A DNA stretch of 64,000 nucleotides, from NCBI GenBank assembly GCA_902168115.1, contig CABHPB010000080.1:62001-126000 (forward strand), given 5' to 3'. Numbering within the stretch: position 1 is the first letter of the stretch; every line of letters starts with the position of its first letter. The DNA is from an uncultured Methylopila sp. (GTDB taxonomy: Bacteria > Pseudomonadota > Alphaproteobacteria > Rhizobiales > Methylopilaceae). The notes under the pieces were generated by a model. That model did no database searches, was not told where the DNA came from, and worked only from the letters and a program-made list of their open reading frames with translations. The translations under genes and the position numbers were made by a program. This document shows positions 9,223 through 16,822 of the stretch, piece by piece.

Positions 9223-10457
9223 CCGCGCGCGAACACGACTTGGCGGACGTCGATGTTTCCGGACCGGAACCCGGCCTCGCAATAAGCGAGGTAATATTCC
9301 CAGATCCGGCGGAACCGCTCGTCGAAACCGAGCGGCTGGATGGTCGGCCACGCGGCGCGGAAGCCGTCGCGCCACCGGGACAGCGTCGCGGCGTAGTCGA
9401 GCCCGAAGATCTTCTCGCCCGAAACCGACAGGCCTGCATTCGTCGCGGCGGCCCGAAGCGCCGTCGGCGAGGGCAGCATTCCGCCGGGAAAGACGTAGCG
9501 CTGGATGAAGTCCGTCTCGCGCCGGTAGGCGTCGAACAGCCGATCCTGGATAGTGATCACCTGGACGCCGGCCGCGCCACCGGGGCGCAGCCTGTCGCGA
9601 ACCTGCCCGAAGAACGCCGGCCACCACTTCTCGCCGACGGCCTCGAACATCTCGATCGAGGCGATGCGATCGAACACGCCGCGTTCGTCGCGATAGTCCT
9701 GCAGCTTGAACGTCACGCGTTCGGCCAGCCCCGCCTTGAAAATCCTCTCGCGGGCGTAGTCCAGCTGCGCGGGGCTGATCGTGAGCCCGGTGACGCGCGC
9801 CCCGACCTCCCGCGCCGCGAACTCCGCGAAGCCGCCCCAGCCGCAGCCGATCTCGAGGACATGCTCGCCCTCGCGCATTCCGGCGGCGTCGGCCAGCGCC
9901 CGGTACTTGCGCAGCTGCGCCTCCTCCAGATCCTCGGTCGCGCCCTCGAACAGGGCGGACGAGTAGGTCATCGAGGGGTCGAGCCACTGTTCGTAGAAGG
10001 CGTTGCCGAGGTCGTAATGCGCTTCGATGTTGCGGCGCGCGCCGGACTTCGTGTTGCGCCTCATCCAGCGCTGGAAATTTTGGAGCGCCCGGAACAAAGG
10101 CTTGGCCAGCAGGTGGGCGTTGGTGTGTTCGGCGTTGACGCAGAACAGCTCGAGGAAGACGGGCAGGTCCGGGCTGGTCCAGTCGCCGGACAGAAACCCC
10201 TCGGCGACGCCGATGTCGCCGTCGCGCAGGATTCGGGTCGCGAAGCGATGGTCGTTGACAATCAGAGCCGCCTTGGGACCCGGCGTCTTGCCGACGAAGA
10301 CCATCGACTGGCCGTCGGGCAGGGTCACCGTCAGCTCGCCGACCGCGATCCTGCTCGCGATCTGCAAAGCGAGCCGCGTCGGGATCGGCAGCCCGCCCGG
10401 GATGCTCGACGAGGGCTCGGACGGCGAGGCGCCGGGATCGATGTCAAGCGCGGTCAT
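9219..10457 (-). CDS. Cyclopropane-fatty-acyl-phospholipid synthase-like methyltransferase
   Basis: This 412-residue SAM-dependent enzyme has all the CFA-synthase landmarks. They include HYDLGNAFYEQWLDPSMTYSS, the SAM loop VLEIGCGWGG, a SIEMFEAVGEKWW segment, FIQRYVFPGGMLPS and the C-terminal YCEAGFRSG motif with the conserved cysteine. Such enzymes add a methylene or methyl group to the double bond of phospholipid acyl chains. In Rhodobacter a homologue in the RpoE regulon is needed for the singlet-oxygen response, and related UfaM methylates unsaturated acyl chains for furan fatty acids (established, from memory). Context here (photolyase, FAD enzyme, DUF1365) favours that specialised role over ordinary cyclopropanation; this is inference. 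It overlaps the DUF1365 gene by 4 nt. Confidence 0.9.
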   Translation of the reverse strand: MTALDIDPGASPSEPSSSIPGGLPIPTRLALQIASRIAVGELTVTLPDGQSMVFVGKTPGPKAALIVNDHRFATRILRDGDIGVAEGFLSGDWTSPDLPVFLELFCVNAEHTNAHLLAKPLFRALQNFQRWMRRNTKSGARRNIEAHYDLGNAFYEQWLDPSMTYSSALFEGATEDLEEAQLRKYRALADAAGMREGEHVLEIGCGWGGFAEFAAREVGARVTGLTISPAQLDYARERIFKAGLAERVTFKLQDYRDERGVFDRIASIEMFEAVGEKWWPAFFGQVRDRLRPGGAAGVQVITIQDRLFDAYRRETDFIQRYVFPGGMLPSPTALRAAATNAGLSVSGEKIFGLDYAATLSRWRDGFRAAWPTIQPLGFDERFRRIWEYYLAYCEAGFRSGNIDVRQVVFARG

Positions 10458-11332
10458 GCGGCGTCTCTGTCAGCGCTTCGCGCCCGCGCGATGACCGGGC
10501 GGCCGTGGCGAATGGGACCGGGCGCATCGTCGCTCATCGCGGACGCCGGCGCCGGCGGATGCTCAGCAAGACGTATGCCCTTGGCCCAGAGCCGCAAGGC
10601 CTCCCAGTGGATCGCGGCGATGACCTTGAGGGTCAGGAACGGGACGCGCGCGCATTGCCGAAGCAGCGACGACCCGGAGAGGGCGACGCGCTGTCCCGCG
10701 AAGGTCGCCGACAGGATCGGTCCGTCCGCGTCGCTTTCGAGAATTCGCAGCCGCACGTCGTCGCCCGGAGGGCGCAGCCGGAAGGCGTAGCTCATCGCCA
10801 TGTCGAGGAAGGGCGAGACGTACAGGAGCTTGTCGCGCGCCTGCCGTAGCCCGGCTTGCGAGGCCTCGCCGTCGCGCAATGGCGCGACATAGGAGTGGCG
10901 CTCGCGGAAGGTGTTTGTAACCTCGTAGACGATCGCCTTCAACGCGCCGCCCGCGTCGTAGCACCAGTAGGTGGCGAGCGGGTTGAACACGTAGCCAAGG
11001 ATGCGCGGGTAGCACAGCAGCAGGATGCGGCCGCCTCCCAAGTCGACGCCGGAGGCGGCCAGCGCGCTCCGGACCCGGGCGGCCAGCCCGCCGCGCCCGT
11101 CGCCATGGTCGCGCTCGTGGAAGGACGCCAGGTTGAAGCGCCCGATCGAGAACAGACGCGAGACCCGGCCCGCCTCCTTGAGACGGTCGAGGTCGATCAG
11201 CAGCGAAAAGACACGGTAGGAGAAGCGGTGCGGCTTCGGCTTGAGCCGCGCATGCATCACCGTGCCGACATAAAGCGAGACGGCGGCCGGCGGCGGGGGG
11301 AAAGCCGGAGCGGCCCTGCCGCCGGACGTCAT
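10454..11332 (-). CDS. DUF1365 family protein
   Basis: This 292-residue protein is recognisable by SLYVGTVMHARLKPKPHRFSYRVF (about 18-41), the CYPRILGYVFNPLATYWCYD core and YEVTNTFRERHSYV, followed by KLLYVSPFLDM. These are the conserved blocks of DUF1365, found almost always with CFA-synthase-like and FAD amine-oxidase-like genes, as here. The biochemical role is unknown; the partners suggest acyl-chain modification at the membrane. The ATG at 11330-11332 is chosen over a much longer open frame because the family starts here and it overlaps the stop of the FAD enzyme gene by 4 nt (ATGA). Confidence 0.88.
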   Translation of the reverse strand: MTSGGRAAPAFPPPPAAVSLYVGTVMHARLKPKPHRFSYRVFSLLIDLDRLKEAGRVSRLFSIGRFNLASFHERDHGDGRGGLAARVRSALAASGVDLGGGRILLLCYPRILGYVFNPLATYWCYDAGGALKAIVYEVTNTFRERHSYVAPLRDGEASQAGLRQARDKLLYVSPFLDMAMSYAFRLRPPGDDVRLRILESDADGPILSATFAGQRVALSGSSLLRQCARVPFLTLKVIAAIHWEALRLWAKGIRLAEHPPAPASAMSDDAPGPIRHGRPVIARARSADRDAA

Positions 11333-12663
11333 TCCGCCGCCTCCGCGAAACGCGGGCGCGACCTGAGAGATCTGCCGCCGAGAATCGCCGCGACGGCCAG
11401 CCCGGACTTCAGGCCGTCCTCGTGAAATCCGTAGCCCGTCCAGGCGCCGGCGAACCAGGCGCCGTTTCTGCCCTGGATCGAGTCGAGCCGCCTTTGCGCG
11501 TCGAGCGCGGCCGTGTCGAACTGCGGATGCGCGTAGGAGAACCGGCGGAACACCTTGTCGGGGGCGGGCTCGAAGGGCGGGTTCAGCGTGATGAAGAGAG
11601 GCCGCCCCGGATCGATCCCCTGCAGCGCGTTCATCCAGTAGGTGACCGCGACGTCGCGACCGGCGGCCTCCGGGTCCTTGCGCGAGCCGAGATAGTTCCA
11701 CGCCGACCAGACCGCCTTGCGCCGGGGCATCAGCGCGGGGTCGCAGTGCAGCACCACATCGTTCGGCCGGTAGGCGATCGCGCCGAGCACGGACCGCTCG
11801 TCCTCCTCGGCGTCCACAAGGATTTCGAGGATGTCGTCGGTATGGCCCGCGAGGATCACGTCGTCGAACCTGTCGCATGCGCCCGTCGCGTCAATGACGG
11901 TGACCCCGTCCGCCGCGCGTCGGACCTCGACGACCGGCGTCGCCAGCCTGACCTCCCCTGAAAACTCCGACAGAAGCGCCTCGACATAGCTCCTGCTGCC
12001 GCCGTCGACCGTCCGCCAGACCGGGCGATCGAGGTCGATCAGCTTGTGGTTGTCGAAGAAGGCGACGAAGCTTTCCGCTGGAAAGTCCAGCACGTGCACA
12101 GCGGGCGTGGACCAGATCGCGGCGGCCATAGGGATTAGATAATCGTCGCGGAAGCGTCGCGACAAGCGGTGCCTGTCGAGCCATGCGCCCAGGCTCAGTC
12201 CGGACAGCACGCCGGCCGCGCGGTCGGCGCGGCAGAGCTTGTTGAAGCGCAGGACCTCGCGCAGCATCCACAGATAGGACAGCGCGACGAGGTTCCGCCG
12301 CTGCGCGAACAGGGTGCGGACCGTCTTGCCCGACCATTCGAAGGCGCCGCCGTCGAGCGACAGGCTGAAGCTCATGTCGCTCGCCTTGGTGGCGACGCCG
12401 AGCTCCTCGAACAGCGCGACCAGCCCCGGATAGTTGAGCTCGTTGTAGACGATGAAGCCGGTGTCGACCGCGATCGGGACGCCATCGTAGTCGATGTCGA
12501 CAGTGTGGGAGTGGCCGCCGGGCCGGGGCTCCTTCTCGTAGATCACGACGTCATGGACCGCGCAGAGCGACCACGCCGCGGCGAGGCCGGAAACGCCCGA
12601 GCCCACGATCGCGATCCGCCGGCGGGGAGAGCCCGAGGCGCGTAAGCCCGACAGCTGGCTCAT
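11329..12663 (-). CDS. FAD-dependent amine oxidase-like (NAD/FAD) protein
   Basis: This 444-residue flavoprotein has an N-terminal Rossmann motif RIAIVGSGVSGLAAAW (about 16-31), the EKEPRPGGH segment that follows the second strand, and a C-terminal flavin loop FAGAWTGYGFHEDGLKSG. It resembles the plant/bacterial family annotated as FAD-dependent oxidoreductase or amine oxidase that accompanies CFA-synthase-like genes. In the Rhodobacter furan fatty acid pathway a protein of this type (UfaD) acts as an acyl desaturase (established, from memory). Assigning that reaction here is inference. It overlaps both neighbours by 4 nt. Confidence 0.88.
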   Translation of the reverse strand: MSQLSGLRASGSPRRRIAIVGSGVSGLAAAWSLCAVHDVVIYEKEPRPGGHSHTVDIDYDGVPIAVDTGFIVYNELNYPGLVALFEELGVATKASDMSFSLSLDGGAFEWSGKTVRTLFAQRRNLVALSYLWMLREVLRFNKLCRADRAAGVLSGLSLGAWLDRHRLSRRFRDDYLIPMAAAIWSTPAVHVLDFPAESFVAFFDNHKLIDLDRPVWRTVDGGSRSYVEALLSEFSGEVRLATPVVEVRRAADGVTVIDATGACDRFDDVILAGHTDDILEILVDAEEDERSVLGAIAYRPNDVVLHCDPALMPRRKAVWSAWNYLGSRKDPEAAGRDVAVTYWMNALQGIDPGRPLFITLNPPFEPAPDKVFRRFSYAHPQFDTAALDAQRRLDSIQGRNGAWFAGAWTGYGFHEDGLKSGLAVAAILGGRSLRSRPRFAEAAE

Positions 12664-14132
12664 GCGCTTTTCGCCTTCAGCCGGTCAAACGCCGCGAGCG
12701 CTCGGTCGCGCGCCTGGCCGTGGTCGACGATCGGCAGGGGATAGTCCTTGCCGAGCTCGACGCCGGCCTTGGCGAGCGCCTCGGCGGGCGCCTCCCACGG
12801 CGCGTGAATGTAGCGTGCGGGCACGTCCTTGAGCTCCGGCACGAAGGCGCGGACGTAGTCGCCGTCCGGATCGAACTTCGCGCCCTGCAGCGAGGGATTG
12901 AACACGCGGAAATACGGAGCGGCGTCGGCGCCGGAACCCGCGACCCACTGCCAGCTCGCGGCGTTGTTGGCCGGGTCGGCGTCGACGAGGGTGTCCCAGA
13001 ACCACTCCTCGCCCTCGCGCCAGTCGATCAGCAAGTCCTTGATCAGGAAGGAGGCGCAGATCATCCGCACGCGGTTGTGCATCCAGCCGGTGGTCCAGAG
13101 CTGGCGCATGCCGGCGTCTACGATGGGAAAGCCCGTGAGGCCCTTCCGCCAGGCCTTCCTGTGCGACGGCTTCGGCTTCTCCCACGGGAAGTCGTCGAAC
13201 CGCTCCTGGAAGTTCCTCGTCGCGATGTGGGGGAAGTTGAACAGCAGGTGGTATGAGAACTCGCGCCAGCCGAGCTCCGAGCGGAACTTCTCGACGTCCT
13301 TGCCGAGCGCCGGCCTCTCGACGCCCGCGCGCTCGACGGCGTGCCACAGCTGATGCGGGCTGACCTCGCCGAACCGCAGATAGGGCGACATGCGCGAGGT
13401 CGCCGGGCGGTCCGGCCGGTCCCGGTCGGACGCGTAGCCCTTCAGGCCGTCCTCGATGAACGCCTTGAGCTGCGTCTTCGCGCCGTCCTCGCCGGGCTCC
13501 CACGCCTCTCGCAGCCCGCCCGCCCAGTCCGGCCCGGTCGGTTCGAGGCCAAGCGAGTCGACGGTCTCGGCGTCGATGGCGCGGCCCGGCTCGATCTTGC
13601 CCCTGGATGGCTTCGGAATCGGCGCGCGCGGCTCGCCGCGCGCCTGGGCCGCCTTCCAGAACGGCGTGAAGACCTTGAGCGGGTCGCCCGATTTCGAGCG
13701 GACCTCCCACGGCTCGTACAGCAGGCGGCCGTTCGAGCTTTCGACGGAAAATCCGTCCTTCTGCAGCTCGTCCTTGAGCGCGGCGTCGGCCGAGACCTCG
13801 GCCGCCGCATAGCGCCTATTCCAGAAGACCGCGTCGGCCCCGCTCTCGCCGAGCGCATCGCGGACGACGTCTGCGGACCGGCCGCGCCTGACCGCGAAGG
13901 GCAGGCCGAGCGCCTTGCAGTCCCCGGCGAGGGCGCGAAGGGACTGCGCGAGCCACCAGCGCGAGGCGCCGCCCATCGCGCGGAGGCCGCGCGTGTCCTC
14001 GTCCAGCACGTAGATCGCCGTGATCGGCCGTCCGGACTTCACCGCCGAATCGAGCGCGGGATTGTCCGCGAGCCGCAGGTCCTCGCGGAACCAGAGAAGA
14101 GCACCGGAGGAAGAAGCGGACTTGGGAGACAT
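12660..14132 (-). CDS. phr: Deoxyribodipyrimidine photolyase (class I)
   Basis: This 490-residue light-driven DNA repair enzyme reverses UV cyclobutane pyrimidine dimers using FAD. The N-terminal antenna-pigment domain starts ALLWFREDLRLADNPAL. The C-terminal FAD domain has SPYLRFGEVSPHQLWHA, WREFSYHLLFNFP, TGWMHNRVRMICASFL and the long DADPANNAASWQWVAGSG stretch with the tryptophans of the electron path. It is the first gene of a five-gene leftward operon joined by 4-nt overlaps, with an ECF-type promoter about 80 nt upstream. In several alphaproteobacteria the photolyase is a member of the RpoE-ChrR regulon, which fits this layout. Confidence 0.96.
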   Translation of the reverse strand: MSPKSASSSGALLWFREDLRLADNPALDSAVKSGRPITAIYVLDEDTRGLRAMGGASRWWLAQSLRALAGDCKALGLPFAVRRGRSADVVRDALGESGADAVFWNRRYAAAEVSADAALKDELQKDGFSVESSNGRLLYEPWEVRSKSGDPLKVFTPFWKAAQARGEPRAPIPKPSRGKIEPGRAIDAETVDSLGLEPTGPDWAGGLREAWEPGEDGAKTQLKAFIEDGLKGYASDRDRPDRPATSRMSPYLRFGEVSPHQLWHAVERAGVERPALGKDVEKFRSELGWREFSYHLLFNFPHIATRNFQERFDDFPWEKPKPSHRKAWRKGLTGFPIVDAGMRQLWTTGWMHNRVRMICASFLIKDLLIDWREGEEWFWDTLVDADPANNAASWQWVAGSGADAAPYFRVFNPSLQGAKFDPDGDYVRAFVPELKDVPARYIHAPWEAPAEALAKAGVELGKDYPLPIVDHGQARDRALAAFDRLKAKSA

Positions 14133-14212
14133 CAGGTTCCGGAGAGGCGCAGCTCACTGGCGGCCGGGCGGTCGACCGCCGCCAAAGGTCGTCGTTCGGC
14201 CGAGTCCAATGA

Positions 14213-14241
14213 CAATACGCCTCGTCGCCGCGACCGGATCA
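14213..14241 (-). promoter_or_regulatory. Predicted ECF-type promoter, TGATCC-N18-TA, upstream of phr
   Basis: On the minus strand TGATCC (14241-14236) is followed by 18 nt and TATTG; the -10 region reads CGTATT. This is an exact match to the known RpoE-ChrR -35 hexamer at the expected spacing. It sits about 80 nt before the photolyase start. Its twin before the ChrR-like gene has the same CGTA -10 element at the same distance. Confidence 0.7.
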
Positions 14242-14271
14242 GGCCCGGAAGGCGCGCGCGCTCTGAAACGA

Positions 14272-14304
14272 CGAAGGGGCCGACCCAGCGGGCCGACCCC
14301 TTCG
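14272..14304 (-). terminator. Hairpin downstream of tRNA-Asn, likely terminator
   Basis: A perfect 8-bp outer stem (CGAAGGGG and CCCCTTCG) encloses a CCC/GGG inner pair, 7 nt beyond the tRNA-Asn 3' end on the minus strand. The transcript then reads TCGTTTC, a poor U-tract, so termination may be weak. If it leaks, tRNA transcription could reach phr. Confidence 0.5.
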
Positions 14305-14310
14305 CGAAAC

Positions 14311-14385
14311 TGGCTCCTCGGGCAGGATTCGAACCTGCGACAACTCGATTAACAGTCGAGGGCTCTACCGCTGAGCTACCGAGGA
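14311..14385 (-). tRNA. tRNA-Asn (anticodon GTT)
   Basis: A complete 75-nt cloverleaf on the minus strand. The acceptor stem is TCCTCGG with CCGAGGA, discriminator G and an encoded CCA end. The D-arm is GTAGCTCAGCGGTAGAGC, the anticodon loop is CTGTTAA with GTT, and the T-arm contains GGTTCGAATCC. It is followed by a strong hairpin. Confidence 0.98.
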
Positions 14386-14510
14386 ATGACGCCGCCGCTG
14401 GCCGCAGCCGTCGTCAGGCGCGGCGCTATAGCAGACGCCGTGCGGCCACGCTACCCTGTTATGACGCGATCTGGACCTTCGCATGACCGGCTCGCGCCGC
14501 GCGGCGGAAA

Positions 14511-15737
14511 ATGAGGCGGAGCCTGGTGACGGAAATCGAATGCGACTCGCCCGCCGGGGCGCGCCGAACGATTCTGTTCGTGAACGCCGCGCATGCGCTC
14601 GATCACTTCGTGCTGCTGATCTACCCGACGGCCGTCATCGTCGTCGCGCGCGACCTCGGTCTCGACTATGGCGCGCTGATCGGGCTCGCGACCGGCGCCT
14701 TCGTGGCGTTCGGCCTGTTTTCGCTCCCGTTCGGCTGGATGGCGGACCGAATCGGTCGCCGCCGGCTTCTCGCGACGTTCTTCATCGGCTGTGGCCTCGC
14801 CTGCTGCGGCGTGGCGACCGCCGGCGGGCCGATCGCGATCGCGGCCTGGCTGTTCGTGCTCGGCGTGTTTTCGGCGATCTACCATCCGATCGGCTCGAGC
14901 CTGCTCGTGTCGAACGCGATCCGCTTGGGCCGCACGCTCGGCTGGAACGGCGTGTGGGGAAACATCGGCGCCGCGACCGCATCCGGCGTCACCGCGCTGA
15001 TCGCGGCGTCGTTCGGCTGGCGTGTCGCGTTCGTCGTCCCGGGGATCGTCTGCCTCGCGGCGGGCCTTGCCTATCTCCTGCTGACGCCGCCCGAGGCGAA
15101 GCGCGCCGCTGACGCCAAGCCGTCCGGCGCAGGGGGAGGGGCGCGGACGTCCCGGACCGTCGCGCTGCTCGCGATCTTCGCCGTCGCCATCGTCGCGGGC
15201 GGGCTGACGTTCAACATCGCGACCATCGCCGCGCCCAAGGCGATCGACGAGCGGCTCGGGCTCGAGATCCCCATCGGCGTCGTCGGATCGCTGACCACCC
15301 TGGTCTTCGTGTTCGGGGCGCTGACGCAGATCATCGTCGGCCGGCTGATCGACCGCTTCAGCCTGCCGACGATCTTCGCCGGCGTGTCCGTCTTCCAGCC
15401 GATCGGGCTCGGACTGGCCGCAGCGACGACCGGCCCCCTGATGCTGCTCGGCCTCGCGCTGGCCATGGCCGCGATCTACGGCCAGGTCGTCGTCAACGAC
15501 GCGATGGTGGCGAGGTACGTGCCGGCCGACTGGCGCTCCCGCGCCTTCGGGATCCGCTACTTCCTGGGCTTCACCGCGAGCGGATTCGCCGCGCCGCTGA
15601 TCGCGTTCCTGCACGGGCAGGGCGGATTCGCGACCGTCTTCGCATGCGCGGCAGCGTTCGGGTTCGCGGTCTTCGCCGCCGCCTTGGCGACGCTAGTCGC
15701 GTCCCGCGGTCGCTTCGCCCTGGCGGCTGCGGAATAA
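14511..15737 (+). CDS. Major facilitator superfamily transporter
   Basis: This 408-residue inner-membrane carrier has about 12 hydrophobic helices in two halves split by a basic loop (EAKRAADAKPSGAGGGARTSR, near residue 200). Its loop 2-3 motif GWMADRIGRRRLLA is the classic MFS motif A (GxxxDRxGRR). A buried charged pair HALDHF in helix 1 and the FSAIYHPIGSSLL segment resemble the fosmidomycin-resistance (Fsr)/YnfM-like drug exporters. The substrate is unknown. A GTG at 14526 preceded by a GGAG is a possible alternative start. The gene stands alone between tRNA-Asn and tRNA-Cys, both on the opposite strand. Confidence 0.87.
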   Translation: MRRSLVTEIECDSPAGARRTILFVNAAHALDHFVLLIYPTAVIVVARDLGLDYGALIGLATGAFVAFGLFSLPFGWMADRIGRRRLLATFFIGCGLACCGVATAGGPIAIAAWLFVLGVFSAIYHPIGSSLLVSNAIRLGRTLGWNGVWGNIGAATASGVTALIAASFGWRVAFVVPGIVCLAAGLAYLLLTPPEAKRAADAKPSGAGGGARTSRTVALLAIFAVAIVAGGLTFNIATIAAPKAIDERLGLEIPIGVVGSLTTLVFVFGALTQIIVGRLIDRFSLPTIFAGVSVFQPIGLGLAAATTGPLMLLGLALAMAAIYGQVVVNDAMVARYVPADWRSRAFGIRYFLGFTASGFAAPLIAFLHGQGGFATVFACAAAFGFAVFAAALATLVASRGRFALAAAE

Positions 15738-15746
15738 GCTGGATGT

Positions 15747-15820
15747 TGGAGGCCACGCCCGGAATCGAACCGGGATACAAGGATTTGCAGTCCTCTGCGT
15801 AACCATTCCGCCACGTGGCC
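15747..15820 (-). tRNA. tRNA-Cys (anticodon GCA)
   Basis: A complete 74-nt cloverleaf on the minus strand. The acceptor stem is GGCCACG with CGTGGCC, discriminator T and encoded CCA. The anticodon loop is ACTGCAAAT with GCA, and the T-arm contains GGTTCGATTCC. The U73 discriminator is the known identity base for cysteine. It ends 10 nt from the stop of the converging MFS gene. Confidence 0.98.
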
Positions 15821-16021
15821 CCGTGCGCTCGCGCTGTTCGGCCGCGTCGGGTCTCCGCAAGGAGCCGTCCGCGCGGCGTCCCGCGAAATGGCGCGCACTC
15901 CATAGCCTGCGGTCTTCGTCCCCGCAACTGAGCGCACGAGCGCTTGCAAGCCGCCGGCGCCTGCCGCAAAAGATCGCTGCGGGCGCGAACTCGGCCCGCT
16001 GCACTCCAAGAGGATGGCGCA

Positions 16022-16672
16022 ATGACGGATTTCGATCGGCTCAGGGTCGGAATGGTCGACGGTCAGATCCGCACCGCGGACGTCACCGATCATCGCGTCA
16101 TCAGCGCTTTTCTGACGGTTCCTCGCGAAAACCACGTCCCGGAAAGCCGCCGCGGCCTTGCCTATCTGGACGCGCGCGTCCCGCTCGGCGCGCCCGGCCG
16201 GGCGACGCTCGATCCGATGACCCTCGCCAAGCTCGTCCAGCTCGCCGATCCGCAGGACGACGATAAGGTGCTCGTGGTCGGCTGCGGGCTCGGCTACTCG
16301 GTCGCGATCTTCTCCGAGCTCGCCGCATCGGTCGTCGGACTGGAGGTCGAGCCGACGCTCGCCGTGGTTGCCGAGGATCGATTCGCTGGAAAGCCCAGCG
16401 TGACGATCATCGAGGGCGCACTGCCCGACGGCGCGGCGGCGTATGCGCCCTTCGACCTGATCTTCTGCGACGGCTCGGTCTCGACCGCGCTCGACGGCCT
16501 GACGGATCAGCTCGCGAAGGGCGGGCGGCTGGTCGCGATCGCGGGCGAGGGGCGCTCGACGAAGGCGACCGTGTTCCGGCGCGCCGGCGACGGCGTCGCG
16601 GCGTCGACGTCGTTCGACGCCTTCGGCCCGGCGCTTCCCGGGTTCGAGCGGGTCGAGACGTTCGCGTTCTGA
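16022..16672 (+). CDS. Protein-L-isoaspartate O-methyltransferase-like protein
   Basis: This 216-residue class I SAM methyltransferase begins MTDFDRLRVGMVDGQIRTADV, the form found just before TolC-type channel genes in many alphaproteobacteria. The SAM loop is VLVVGCGLGYSVA (about 81-93). In true isoaspartyl methyltransferases the segment before motif I reads GQTISQP; here it is GRATLDP, so the substrate loop is changed and real isoaspartate repair activity is doubtful. AAGAGGA precedes the ATG. The canonical pcm lies in this window beside surE (43005-43670). A hairpin follows at 16678-16708. Confidence 0.8.
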   Translation: MTDFDRLRVGMVDGQIRTADVTDHRVISAFLTVPRENHVPESRRGLAYLDARVPLGAPGRATLDPMTLAKLVQLADPQDDDKVLVVGCGLGYSVAIFSELAASVVGLEVEPTLAVVAEDRFAGKPSVTIIEGALPDGAAAYAPFDLIFCDGSVSTALDGLTDQLAKGGRLVAIAGEGRSTKATVFRRAGDGVAASTSFDAFGPALPGFERVETFAF

Positions 16673-16677
16673 TCGGG

Positions 16678-16708
16678 GCTGTGTGGCGGTTTTGCGCCAC
16701 TGCACAGC
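16678..16708 (+). other. Hairpin after the Pcm-like gene
   Basis: GTGGCG (16683-16688) pairs with CGCCAC (16695-16700), and the flanking GCTGT pairs with ACAGC across a 3-nt bulge. There is no T-run, so it may be a weak terminator or an RNA-stabilising stem between the methyltransferase gene and the TolC-type gene. Confidence 0.35.
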
Positions 16709-16822
16709 AAGTTCAACCAAAGCAGCAGAGAACCGGTTCCCTCGATAGGGGGGCAGGGATAGCGTCACGCGGGGTCGCGTCACGCCGCGCCGGACGGAAA
16801 CATCCGCCGACGCTGGAATCCA

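Noticed and set aside
6415-14132. A sigma factor gene in the photo-oxidative region
   Set aside because: Both strands were read; no sigma-2/sigma-4 type protein is present, so the regulator must lie elsewhere.
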